A DNA stretch of 64,000 bases from the NCBI GenBank assembly GCA_005888335.1, contig VAWY01000121.1, positions 1 through 64,000 of the forward strand, in the 5' to 3' direction. Numbering within the stretch: position 1 is the first letter of the stretch; each line of letters begins with the position of its first letter. The notes under the pieces are model-generated. The model was not told where the DNA came from. It searched no databases and saw only the letters and a program-made list of their open reading frames with translations. Below, piece by piece: positions 51,444 to 60,598 of this stretch. Both the position numbers and the translations under genes were made by a program. Origin of the DNA: Actinomycetota bacterium (GTDB taxonomy: Bacteria; Actinomycetota; Thermoleophilia; Solirubrobacterales; Solirubrobacteraceae).

Positions 51444-52898
51444 CTAGAACCGCTCCGCGAGGCCGGCGGCCTCGAGCGGGTGCTGCCGGTACGGGCCGGG
51501 CACCTCGCCGCACAGCCGCGGCGTCGGCATCACCTTGCCGGGGTTGGCGAGCCCGTCGGGGTCGAACGCGCAGCGCAGCTTCTGGAACGCGGCGAGATCG
51601 GGCTCGGCGAACATCTTCGGCATGTAGCGCTTCTTGTCGATTCCGACGCCGTGCTCGCCGGTGATCGATCCGCCCGCCTCGACGCAGGCGAGCACGATCT
51701 GGCCGGCGAGCTCCTCGGCGCGCTCGGCCTCGCCGGGCGTGTGGCCGTCGTAGCAGACCAGCGGGTGCAGGTTGCCGTCGCCGGCGTGGAAGACGTTGCC
51801 GACCTGCAGGCCGTACTCGCGCGACAGGGCGTCGATGCGGTCCAGGACCTCGGGCAGGCGCGTGCGCGGGATGACGCTGTCCTGGACGTAGTAGTGCGGG
51901 CTGATGCGCCCCATGGCCGGGAACGCGGCCTTGCGCATCTTCCAGAAGACGTCGCGCTGGGCGCCGTCGCGCGCGACGACGACGCCGGTCGCGCCGGCGT
52001 CCTCGCACAGCTTGCACACCTCCGCGAAGCGCGCGTCGCACTCGCGCTCGGGGCCGTCGAGCTCGACCAGCAGCGCGGCGCCGGCGTCCTCGGGCCAGCC
52101 GGCGTGGGCCATCTGCTCGGAGGCGTCGATCGTCAGGCGGTCCATCATCTCGATCGCGCCGGGGACGACGCCCGCCGCCACGATCTCCGACACCGCCCGC
52201 CCGGCGCGCCCCGGGGTCTCGAAGAAGGCGACGAGCGTGCGCACCGACTCGGGCGCCGGCACCACGCGCACGGTGATCGCGGTGGCGATCCCCAGCGTGC
52301 CCTCGGAGCCCACGAACACGCCGTGCAGGTCGTAGCCGGGGCGGTCGAGCTCCTTGCCGCCGAGCTGGACGACCGACCCGTCGGCGAGCACGACCTCCAG
52401 CCCGCAGACGTAGTTCGTCGTGAAGCCGTACTTGAAGCAGTGGGCGCCGCCCGAGTTCTCGGCGACGTTGCCGCCGATCGAGCACACGACCTGGCTCGAC
52501 GGGTCGGGCGGGAAGAAGTGCGACGGGCCGACCGCGGCGGAGATCGCCAGGTTGGTGACGCCCGGCTCGCAGACGACGCGCTGGTTGTCGAGGTCGATCT
52601 CGACGATGCGCCGCAGCCGGCTGAGGATGACAAGCACCCCGTCGGCCACCGGCAGCGCGCCGCCCGACAGCCCGCTGCCCGACCCGCGCGCCACCCACGG
52701 CACGCCGGCCGCGTGGCACGCCCGCACGACCTCGGCGACCTCGGCCCCGCTGCCCGGCAGCACGGCGACGGCCGGCAGCTCCCGGTACTGCAGCAGCCCG
52801 TCGGACTCGTACGTGCGCAGCTGGTTGTGGTCCGTGAGGACGTGCTGGGCGCCGCACGTGGCGCGCAGGCGCTCGACAAGGTCTACGGAACCATCCAT
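51444..52898 (-). CDS. glcD: Glycolate oxidase catalytic FAD subunit
   Basis: The 484-residue flavoprotein oxidises glycolate to glyoxylate, with GlcE and GlcF. It has the FAD-binding WVARGSGSGLSGGALP and IGGNVAENSGGAHCFKYG, GSEGTLGIATAITVRV, and the FAD_oxidase_C catalytic part with HAGDGNLHPLV and GSITGEHGVGIDKKRYM. Some relatives use D-lactate, so D-lactate as a substrate is also possible. The ATG lies 16 bp inside the permease gene, implying coupling. The frame stays open far upstream, but the homology starts here. Confidence 0.94.
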   Translation of the reverse strand: MDGSVDLVERLRATCGAQHVLTDHNQLRTYESDGLLQYRELPAVAVLPGSGAEVAEVVRACHAAGVPWVARGSGSGLSGGALPVADGVLVILSRLRRIVEIDLDNQRVVCEPGVTNLAISAAVGPSHFFPPDPSSQVVCSIGGNVAENSGGAHCFKYGFTTNYVCGLEVVLADGSVVQLGGKELDRPGYDLHGVFVGSEGTLGIATAITVRVVPAPESVRTLVAFFETPGRAGRAVSEIVAAGVVPGAIEMMDRLTIDASEQMAHAGWPEDAGAALLVELDGPERECDARFAEVCKLCEDAGATGVVVARDGAQRDVFWKMRKAAFPAMGRISPHYYVQDSVIPRTRLPEVLDRIDALSREYGLQVGNVFHAGDGNLHPLVCYDGHTPGEAERAEELAGQIVLACVEAGGSITGEHGVGIDKKRYMPKMFAEPDLAAFQKLRCAFDPDGLANPGKVMPTPRLCGEVPGPYRQHPLEAAGLAERF

Positions 52899-54491
52899 GA
52901 CAAGACGCTCGTGCTCTGCAGGTACACAAGGATGCACATCACCAGAACCAGGGCGATGCTCCACTTCAGCACCACCCGGAAGATGTCGCCCTCCCGGCCG
53001 GCCAGGCCGACCGCGGCGGCGCCGATCGCCAGGTTCTGCGGCGAGATCATCTTCCCGAGGACGCCGCCCGAGCTGTTGGCCGCCGCCATCAGCGTCGGCG
53101 ACAGGTCGGCCTTCTGCGCGGCGGTGACCTGCAGCGCGCCGAACAGCGCGTTCGACGACGTGTCCGACCCGGTCACCGCGACCCCGAACCAGCCGAGCAG
53201 CGACGACAGGAAGGCGAACGCGCCGCCGGCGCCGGCCAGCCACTGGCCGATCGTGATCGTCTGCCCCGAGAGGTTCATCACGTAGGCGATCGCCAGCACG
53301 GCGGCGACCGTGACGATCGCCCAGCGCAGCTCGACGACGGTCTGCCACCAGACGCGTGCCGCGCGTGCCACGCCGACGCGCAGGACGGGCATGGTCAGCA
53401 GCCCGGCCAGCAGCAGCAGCGTGCCGGCCGCGTTGGCCCAGTTGAACTTGAAGGTCACCGACAGCGGAGCCTCGCCCTTGGCGTTGAGGACGTGCAGGCC
53501 AGGCCAGTCGAACTCCTTGGTGCGCCCGTCGAGGAAGTCCTTGAACGGCAGCCAGGAGATCTGCGCCAGCGCGAAGACGGCGATGATGATCAGGTACGGC
53601 GCGTAGGCGCTCAGCACCGACGGCTGCGTGTCCACCGCGCCGCCCGCCATCGCCGGCGCGGCCGCGCCGCCGACCTCCTCGCTCGGGTGCCAGACGCGCA
53701 GGAAGGCCACCAGGACGCCGGCCGACAGCAGCGACGCGACGATGTCGGTCAGCTCGACGGAGATGTAGTTCGAGCAGACGAACTGGCCGACCGCGAAGGC
53801 CACCCCGCCCACCAGCGCCGCCGGCCACGTGTGGCGCAGCCCCCGGCGGCCGTCGACCATCGCGACGAGGATGAGCGGCACGATCAGCGCCAGGAACGGC
53901 GTCTGGCGCCCGACCATCGAGCCGAGGTCGTCCTGGGGCAGCCCGCTCACCGACGCCAGCGTCGTGATCGGCACCGCGATGGCGCCGAAGGCCACCGGCG
54001 CGGTGTTGGCCACCAGGGCGACCGCCGCCGCCTTGAGCGGCTCGAAGCCCAGCGCGATGAGCATCACCGCGGAGATCGCGACCGGCGTGCCGAAGCCGGC
54101 GAGGGCCTCGATGAGCGCGCCGAAGCAGAACGCGATGAGGATCGCCTGCACGCGCTGGTCGTCGGACACGCGCCCGAACGAGCGCCGCAGGACCGCGAAG
54201 TGGCCGCTCTCGCGCGTCATGTTGTAGATCCAGATCGCGTTGACGACGATCCACATGATCGGGAACAGGCCGAAGGCCGCCCCCTCGACGCCGGCGTCGA
54301 GCGCCTGGCCGACGGGCATCGAGTAGACGATGATCGCGACGAGGATCGCCACGGCGAGCGCCGACAGCGCCGCCCACTGCGCCTTGACCCGCAGCCCGCC
54401 GAGCAGGGCGAACAGCGTCACCAGGGGTAAGACGGCGAAGATGGTCGTGAGCCCGAGCGATCCTGAAACCGGGTCGTAAACCTGCTTGTAC

Positions 54492-54493
<2 letters not shown>
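52883..54493 (-). CDS. L-lactate/glycolate permease (LctP family)
   Basis: The 536-residue protein is a lactate permease-family transporter with about 13 membrane helices. Family segments are FGLFPIMWIVVNAIWIYNMT, ALIEALAGFGTPVAISAVML, SYAPYLIIIAVFALAQ, GWFGVAVTGSDTSSNALFG, and ANSSGGVLGKMISPQNLAIGAAAVGL. In E. coli the homologues LldP and GlcA import lactate and glycolate; the operon here favours glycolate. AAGGAGG (54501-54507, minus strand) sits 7 nt before the ATG. It is the first gene of the operon. Its ATG overlaps the ATG of the divergent aminopeptidase gene. Confidence 0.92.
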
Positions 54494-55610
<1,117 letters not shown>

Positions 55611-55613
<3 letters not shown>

Positions 55614-55639
55614 CCTCCACACCGAGCGACAGGAAGGAG
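55611..55639 (+). promoter_or_regulatory. -10 TAGCCT and Shine-Dalgarno of ABM gene
   Basis: TAGCCT at 55611-55616 begins with the TAG stop codon of the aminopeptidase gene. AAGGAG at 55634-55639 lies 4 nt before the ATG of the next gene. Confidence 0.45.
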
Positions 55640-55643
55640 CCAG

Positions 55644-55964
55644 ATGTACGCGACCATCCGGCGCTGGCGGGTCGACGCGGGGAGCATGGACGAGGTCATG
55701 CACCGCTGCGATCAGTTCATCGCCGACCAGTTCGCCGAGATGCCGGGCTTCTGCGCCTACGAGGTCATGGACTGCGGCGACGGGACGCTGTGTTCGATGA
55801 CGATGTTCACCGACGAGGAGTCGGCGCGGCGCTCGAACGACGTAGCCGCCCAGTTCGTCCGCGAGCACGCCTCGGAGTTCCATCCCGAGCGGCTCTCCTC
55901 CTGGACGGGCGAGGTCAAGGTCAACCGCGCGCGCAACGAGGTGCTCGAGCCGGCGCACGCTTGA
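55644..55964 (+). CDS. ABM-like dimeric alpha/beta-barrel protein
   Basis: The 106-residue product resembles the antibiotic-biosynthesis-monooxygenase (ABM)/dimeric ferredoxin-like fold. It starts MYATIRRWRVDAGSMDEVMHRCDQF, continues MPGFCAYEVMDCGDGTLCSMTMFTDEESA, and ends WTGEVKVNRARNEV. Such proteins are small oxygenases or haem-handling or stress proteins; no catalytic residue can be named here. It has a proper ribosome-binding site and lies between the aminopeptidase and pyruvate kinase genes. Confidence 0.78.
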   Translation: MYATIRRWRVDAGSMDEVMHRCDQFIADQFAEMPGFCAYEVMDCGDGTLCSMTMFTDEESARRSNDVAAQFVREHASEFHPERLSSWTGEVKVNRARNEVLEPAHA

Positions 55965-55976
55965 GCTGACGCGTAT

Positions 55977-56000
55977 CGCGCGGCAGTAGGCTGCCGCGCG
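55977..56000 (+). promoter_or_regulatory. Perfect 10-bp inverted repeat over pyk -10
   Basis: CGCGCGGCAG (55977-55986) and CTGCCGCGCG (55991-56000) are perfect inverted copies around TAGG. The -10-like TAGGCT (55987-55992) spans the centre, and the right arm ends exactly at the base before the pyk ATG. It may be an operator for a dimeric regulator or a hairpin ending the upstream transcript. Confidence 0.55.
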
Positions 56001-57410
56001 ATGCGGCGTACGAAGATCGTGGCGACGATCGGTCCCGCCTGCCGGGACCGCGAGACGCTGCTGCAGATGGTCCAGGCGGGCATGGACGTCGCGCGGCTGA
56101 ACTTCTCGCACGGCACGCTCGACGAGCACCAGGAGAACCTCGAGCGGGTCCGCGAGGCGGCGGGTCGCGCCGGGCGGCCGGTGGCGATCCTGCAGGACCT
56201 GCCGGGACCGAAGCTGCGGCTCGGGCGGCTGCGCGGCGGCACCGTCGAGCTCAAGCCCGGCGATCACGTGACGTTCCGCTGCGGCGCCGACGGCGAGGAG
56301 GGCGACGAGCACGCGATGTCGATCAACTGGGCGGGACTCGCGGAGGCCGTCCAGCCCGGCGAGATCCTCTACCTGGCCGACGGCTCGATCCGCCTGCGCG
56401 CGCTCGCCGTCCGCGCGGGCGAGCGCGAGTTCGACGCCGAGGTGGAGATCGGCGGCGGCGTCTCCTCGCGCCAGGGCGTCAACGTGCCCGGGGAGGTCGA
56501 CCAGCTGCCCAGCGTGCCCGAGGAGGACCTCGAGCACCTGCGCAACGGGGAGAGGATCGGCGTCGACATGGTCGCGCTGAGCTTCGTGCGCCGGCCGGAG
56601 GACATCACGCACCTGCGCAAGTACACGCGGCTGCCGCTCATCGCCAAGATCGAGAAGCCCCAGGGCGTCGCCCGCGCCGAGGAGATCCTCAAGGTCGCCG
56701 ACTGCGTCATGGTCGCCCGCGGCGACCTCGGCATCGAGCTGCCGATCGAGGAGGTGCCGATCGTCCAGAAGCGCCTGCTGGCGCTGGCCGGCGCGCTGGC
56801 GCGCCCGGCGATCACGGCCACGCAGATGCTCGACTCGATGGTCCACTCGAGCCGGCCGACGCGCGCCGAGGTCGCCGACGTGGCCAACGCGATCCTCGAC
56901 GGGACCGACGCCGTGATGCTCTCGCAGGAGACGGCGGTGGGCGCCCACCCGGTGGGCGCGGTGGCGATGATGGCCTCGATCGCCAAGCAGGTCGAGAAGG
57001 TCGCCCCCTACCAGCGCTGGCAGGAGACGCGCGTGCGCCGCGACGCCCGCGACCCCGCCTACACGCTGGCCCACTCGGCATGCGTCGCCGCGCGCGAGCT
57101 CGCCCTCGACGCGCTCGTCGTCCCGACGCTGTCGGGCCGCTCCGCGCGCCTGGTCAGCGCCCACCGCCCCAACGTGCCGATCTTCGCGCTGTCGCCCGGG
57201 CGCGAGACCGTGCGCCGGTGCGGGCTGATGTGGGGCGTGCAGGCGTCGTCGATGCGCCGGCACGAGGTCACCGAGGACCTCATCGCCGACTGCGCGCGGC
57301 GCGTCGTCGAGCTCGGCTGGTGCAAGCCCGGCCAGCGCGTCGGCATCACCGCGGGCCTGCCGAGCGGGCGTCCGGGGACGACGAGCCTGTTCCAGGTGCA
57401 GACGGTCTGA
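56001..57410 (+). CDS. pyk: Pyruvate kinase
   Basis: The 469-residue glycolytic enzyme makes pyruvate and ATP from phosphoenolpyruvate and ADP. It has MRRTKIVATIGPAC, ARLNFSHG with the catalytic Arg and Asn, ILQDLPGPKLRLG, the catalytic Lys and metal Glu in IAKIEKPQGV, VARGDLGIE, ATQMLDSMVHSSRPTRAEVADVANAILDGTDAVMLS, and the C-terminal SGRSARLVSAHRP. The ATG abuts a perfect palindrome that covers the -10. The gene's 3' end overlaps the convergent TVP38 gene by 65 bp. Confidence 0.96.
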   Translation: MRRTKIVATIGPACRDRETLLQMVQAGMDVARLNFSHGTLDEHQENLERVREAAGRAGRPVAILQDLPGPKLRLGRLRGGTVELKPGDHVTFRCGADGEEGDEHAMSINWAGLAEAVQPGEILYLADGSIRLRALAVRAGEREFDAEVEIGGGVSSRQGVNVPGEVDQLPSVPEEDLEHLRNGERIGVDMVALSFVRRPEDITHLRKYTRLPLIAKIEKPQGVARAEEILKVADCVMVARGDLGIELPIEEVPIVQKRLLALAGALARPAITATQMLDSMVHSSRPTRAEVADVANAILDGTDAVMLSQETAVGAHPVGAVAMMASIAKQVEKVAPYQRWQETRVRRDARDPAYTLAHSACVAARELALDALVVPTLSGRSARLVSAHRPNVPIFALSPGRETVRRCGLMWGVQASSMRRHEVTEDLIADCARRVVELGWCKPGQRVGITAGLPSGRPGTTSLFQVQTV

Positions 57411-58089
57411 GCCGGCGGCGCCCGAGGACGAGCCCGGCGACGGCCATCACGCCGAGCAGGGCGAAGGCGACGATCGCCTCGGGCCGCGAGAGATCGTTGA
57501 GCGAGCCGCCGAGCGCGGTGTAGGCGAAGGCGCGCGGGGCGCAGCCGATCGCCGTCGCCGCGACGAAGGCGCGCAGGGCGATCGGCGCGAGGCCGGCGGC
57601 GTAGTTGACCAGGGAGTACGGGAGCCCGGGGGCGAGGCGGGCGTAGAGGACGGCGAGGAAGCCGCGCCGGCCGATCCAGGCGCGCAGACGGCGGACCCGC
57701 GGCGGCGCCACCTCCTCGACGGCGTCGCGGGCGATCCAGCGCGCCAGCGAGAACGCGAGCGTCGCGCCGAGCGTCGCCGAGACGATCGAGACCGGCGTGC
57801 CGAGCGCGGTGCCGAACAGCAGCCCCGACGCGCCGGCGAGCAGCGGGCCCGGGAACAGCGCGACGGTCAGCACGGAGCTGACGGCGATGAAGACGAGCGG
57901 GCCCGCCGCGCCGTAGCCGTCGACGTGGTCGCGCACGCCCTCGGCCGACAGGGTCAGGCTCGTCGAGACGACGACGAACGCGCCCGCCACGAGCAGCGCG
58001 AGCGCCGCCACCCGAGCCCTCGCGCGAGGGCGGGGGTCCCCGGCACCGGGCGGCCCGGGCACCGTGGCGCCGCTGCCGGGGGCAATCAC
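57346..58089 (-). CDS. TVP38/TMEM64 (DedA-like SNARE-associated) membrane protein
   Basis: The 247-residue protein has about five to six helices and the SNARE-associated Golgi protein motif: FPGPLLAGASGLLFGTALGTPVSIVSATLGATLAFSLARW, then LYARLAPGLPYSLVNYAAGLAPI. The family includes lipid scramblase- or transporter-like proteins. The GTG start overlaps the TGA of the ABC1-kinase gene. The N-terminus (ATVPGPPGAGDPRPRAR) is encoded by one copy of the 20-bp dispersed repeat. The tail overlaps pyk antisense by 65 bp. Confidence 0.85.
   Translation of the reverse strand: MIAPGSGATVPGPPGAGDPRPRARARVAALALLVAGAFVVVSTSLTLSAEGVRDHVDGYGAAGPLVFIAVSSVLTVALFPGPLLAGASGLLFGTALGTPVSIVSATLGATLAFSLARWIARDAVEEVAPPRVRRLRAWIGRRGFLAVLYARLAPGLPYSLVNYAAGLAPIALRAFVAATAIGCAPRAFAYTALGGSLNDLSRPEAIVAFALLGVMAVAGLVLGRRRLRPSAPGTGSSSPDARSAGPR
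58028..58047 (+). repeat. 20-bp dispersed GC repeat, copy 2
   Basis: GGGCGGGGGTCCCCGGCACC lies within the N-terminal coding part of the TVP38 gene. It matches the copies at 5533-5552 and 60625-60644. Confidence 0.55.
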
Positions 58090-59462
58090 CGGCGGGCCGC
58101 GGCGAACTCCGCCTCGAGCCGGCCCAGCTCGGTCTGCGGATCGTCGCCGTAGCCCCACTCGCGCATGATCCGGAACCAGTTGTTCTTGGCCCGCAGCTGG
58201 GCGAGCACGGCAAGGGTCAGGACCTCGAGCCGGCGGCCGAAGAGGTGCTCGGCGGGCAGGTTCTCGTGGCGCATCTGCTCGAAGTAGCGCGAGCGCGGGT
58301 CGCTCATGTCGATGACGACCTGGGTGGCGATGGCCGGCGTGAGCTGGACCTCCTCGTCGGTCGAGTACCACCACGTCAGGTCGCGGAACTGCTGCAGGAT
58401 GATGTCGGCGGGGATCTCGCCGCGGGTGAGGAACCCGTGCTTGCGCAGCTCGGCCGCAAGGTCGTCGCCGCGGCCTTCGACGCCCAGCCGGCCGAGGCGC
58501 AGCTCGCGCTCGGCCGCGCCGGCCTCCAAGCGCTTGAACAGCCCGAAGTCGAGGAAGGCCATTCGCCCGTCGTCGAGCAGCAGCATGTTGCCCGGATGCG
58601 GGTCGCCGGAGAACATCTCCAGGCGGTACATCGAGCCGAAGTAGAAGCGGAAGATGATCTCGCCGATCCGGTTGCGGTCGGGCTCGGGCAGCTGCTTGAA
58701 CTCCTCGAAGCCGCGGCCCGTGACGTACTCGCTGACGATCACGCGCTCGCGGCTGAGCGAGGTCATGACGTCGGGCACGTAGATGAACGGGTGGCCGCGG
58801 AAGGCGCGCGCCATCGTCCGCTGGTTGGACGCCTCGAGCTCGTAGTCGAGCTCCTCGCCGATGCGCGTGCGGATCTCCTCGGCGACGGCGCGGACGTCGA
58901 GGCCGGGGGCCACCGACTTCATCAGCCGCAGGATCATCCCGAGGTTCTGCATGTCGGCGCGGACCGCCTCGGCGACGCCCGGGTACTGCACCTTGACCGC
59001 CACGGTCCGGCCGTCGTCGAGGCGCGCCTTGTAGACCTGGCCGATCGACGCGGCGGCGATCGGCACCGGGTCGAAGGTCTCGAAGACGTCCTCGAGCTTC
59101 TCGCCGTACTCGCGCTCGATGACCTTCTTCATGTCCTTGAAGGAGACCTTCGGCGCGGCGTCGCGCAGCTCGGCGAGCTTGGCCTGGAAGGCTTCGCGAT
59201 GCTCGGGCGGGACCAGGCCGACGTCGAGGAAGCTCATGACCTGGCCGAGCTTCATCGCCGCGCCCTTCATCGTCCCCAGCGCGGCGACGATCTGTTCCGC
59301 GGTCTCGATCTGGCGGCGCTCGAGCGCCTGCGCGCGCTCCTCGTCGTCGCGCGTCACGTTGGCCGCGCGCGTGCCGAGCTGCCGCGCCGCCTGCCCGGCC
59401 GCCAGCCGCCCGACGCGCGCGGCGCGCGACCAGCGGGAGGTCGGCAGCCCGTCCTTGGCCAT
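58086..59462 (-). CDS. ABC1/UbiB/AarF-family atypical kinase
   Basis: The 458-residue protein belongs to the ABC1/UbiB family of atypical kinase/ATPases linked to quinone and lipid metabolism. The KxGQ motif is present as MKLGQVMSFL, the A-rich loop as PIAAASIGQVYKARL, followed by VAVKVQYPGV, EELDYELEASNQ, GDPHPGNMLLL (catalytic Asp/Asn) and FLDFGLF. No obvious C-terminal membrane pair is seen. It starts ATG and its end overlaps the start of the TVP38 gene, so the two are probably coexpressed. It lies 5 bp after the MBL gene stop. Confidence 0.92.
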   Translation of the reverse strand: MAKDGLPTSRWSRAARVGRLAAGQAARQLGTRAANVTRDDEERAQALERRQIETAEQIVAALGTMKGAAMKLGQVMSFLDVGLVPPEHREAFQAKLAELRDAAPKVSFKDMKKVIEREYGEKLEDVFETFDPVPIAAASIGQVYKARLDDGRTVAVKVQYPGVAEAVRADMQNLGMILRLMKSVAPGLDVRAVAEEIRTRIGEELDYELEASNQRTMARAFRGHPFIYVPDVMTSLSRERVIVSEYVTGRGFEEFKQLPEPDRNRIGEIIFRFYFGSMYRLEMFSGDPHPGNMLLLDDGRMAFLDFGLFKRLEAGAAERELRLGRLGVEGRGDDLAAELRKHGFLTRGEIPADIILQQFRDLTWWYSTDEEVQLTPAIATQVVIDMSDPRSRYFEQMRHENLPAEHLFGRRLEVLTLAVLAQLRAKNNWFRIMREWGYGDDPQTELGRLEAEFAAARR

Positions 59463-59467
59463 CGCGC

Positions 59468-60193
59468 TCAGCCCCGTGTGACCTGCGACCCGGGGACGAT
59501 GTCGTCGCGGCCGTCAGGCCAGCGCACCCACGCCTTGTGCCCGCCGTCGTAGTCGTCGCCCCACAGCACGAGGCGTGCCGGCTCGCCGCCGACGGTGCAC
59601 GGCTCGTCGCCCTCGGGGTCCAGGCCGCGCCACACGCGGATGAACGCGTTGGACTCCCACTCGTCGCCGATCGTGGTCGGGTCGGTGTGGCCGGGGTGGA
59701 CCCTCGTCTCCGGCGGCAGCGCCATCAGCGTGTCCATGATCGACGCGCGCAGGTCGGCGTAGCCGGTCGAGCCGGGCGCCCGTACCCCGCCGACCGAGCC
59801 CTTGAACAGCGTGTCGCCGGTGAAGACGTCGGTGCCGGCGACCACGAAGGCGAGCATCCCCGCGGTGTGGCCCGGCGTGTGCAGGGCGCGCACCTCCAGG
59901 TCCCCGATCTTCCGGTCGCTGAACGGCTCGGCGCCCTCGATCCCCTCGACCGGATTGGCGAGCACCTGCAGGCTGGGCCAGCGCTCGCGCAGCGCGCCGA
60001 CCTCGGAGACGTGGTCGAAGTGGTGGTGGGTCAGCAGGACGTGGGTGGGGCGCAGGCTGAGCCGGTCAGCCGCCTCGCACAGCGGCGTCACGGGCCCCCC
60101 GGCGTCGACGAAGAACCCTGTCCCGCCCTCGCGATCGCCGACGAGGTAGGTGTTCGAGACGAACTGCGGGTGCATGGACCGTTCGAGAAGCAT
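59468..60193 (-). CDS. Glyoxalase-II-like metallo-beta-lactamase hydrolase
   Basis: The 241-residue product has LTHHHFDHVSEV (HxHxDH), HTPGHTAGM, FTGDTLFKGSVG (bridging Asp) and VHPGHTDPTTIGDEWESN, the pattern of glyoxalase-II-like hydrolases. It adds a C-terminal tail with LVLWGDDYDGGHKAWVRWPDG. The ATG at 60193 is used; ATG at 60175 is a possible shorter start. It is divergent from a glyoxalase-I-like gene with start codons 21 bp apart, suggesting a shared role in aldehyde or thioester detoxification. Confidence 0.86.
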   Translation of the reverse strand: MLLERSMHPQFVSNTYLVGDREGGTGFFVDAGGPVTPLCEAADRLSLRPTHVLLTHHHFDHVSEVGALRERWPSLQVLANPVEGIEGAEPFSDRKIGDLEVRALHTPGHTAGMLAFVVAGTDVFTGDTLFKGSVGGVRAPGSTGYADLRASIMDTLMALPPETRVHPGHTDPTTIGDEWESNAFIRVWRGLDPEGDEPCTVGGEPARLVLWGDDYDGGHKAWVRWPDGRDDIVPGSQVTRG

Positions 60194-60201
60194 GGGCGGT
60201 G

Positions 60202-60207
60202 TAGCTT
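60202..60207 (+). promoter_or_regulatory. -10 hexamer TAGCTT of glyoxalase gene
   Basis: TAGCTT ends 7 nt before the GTG start. On the minus strand the same TA begins TACACC, 4 nt before the divergent hydrolase ATG. That is a weaker example of the shared -10 arrangement. Confidence 0.45.
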
Positions 60208-60214
60208 GCCAGCC

Positions 60215-60586
60215 GTGGAGTTCCTGCACACCTGCTATCGCATCGGCGACATCGACCGGTCCGTTCGCTTCTACGAGACCCTCGGCTTCGAGGAGCGCGC
60301 CCGGATGCCCATCCGCGACGAGGCGATCAACGTCTTCATGGGCCTGCCCGGCGAGGATCCGCGCCTCGAGCTGACGTACAACCACGGGGTCGACGCCTAC
60401 GACCTCGGCACGGGCTACAACCACATCGCGGTCGCCGTCGAGGACCTCGACGGCACCCTCGACCGCCTGGGCGACCAGGGCATCGAACCCGAGAAGCCGC
60501 CCTACCGCGTTCGCGAGGGCGGCTCGCGGCTGTGCTTCGTGCGCGACCCCGACGGCTACCGGATCGAGCTCATCGAGCGCGGGTAA
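60215..60586 (+). CDS. Lactoylglutathione lyase (glyoxalase I-like)
   Basis: The 123-residue protein is a single vicinal-oxygen-chelate domain pair of glyoxalase I type. It opens LHTCYRIGDIDRSVRFYETLGFEER with the first metal His, has LELTYNHGVDAYDLGTGYNHIAVAVEDL with Glu and the second His, and ends CFVRDPDGYRIELIERG with the metal Glu. All four usual metal ligands are thus present. The thiol cofactor in actinobacteria is normally mycothiol rather than glutathione, so the true substrate is uncertain. The GTG start has a -10 7 nt upstream and no Shine-Dalgarno. Confidence 0.88.
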   Translation: MEFLHTCYRIGDIDRSVRFYETLGFEERARMPIRDEAINVFMGLPGEDPRLELTYNHGVDAYDLGTGYNHIAVAVEDLDGTLDRLGDQGIEPEKPPYRVREGGSRLCFVRDPDGYRIELIERG

Positions 60587-60598
60587 CGGCCCCGGCAG

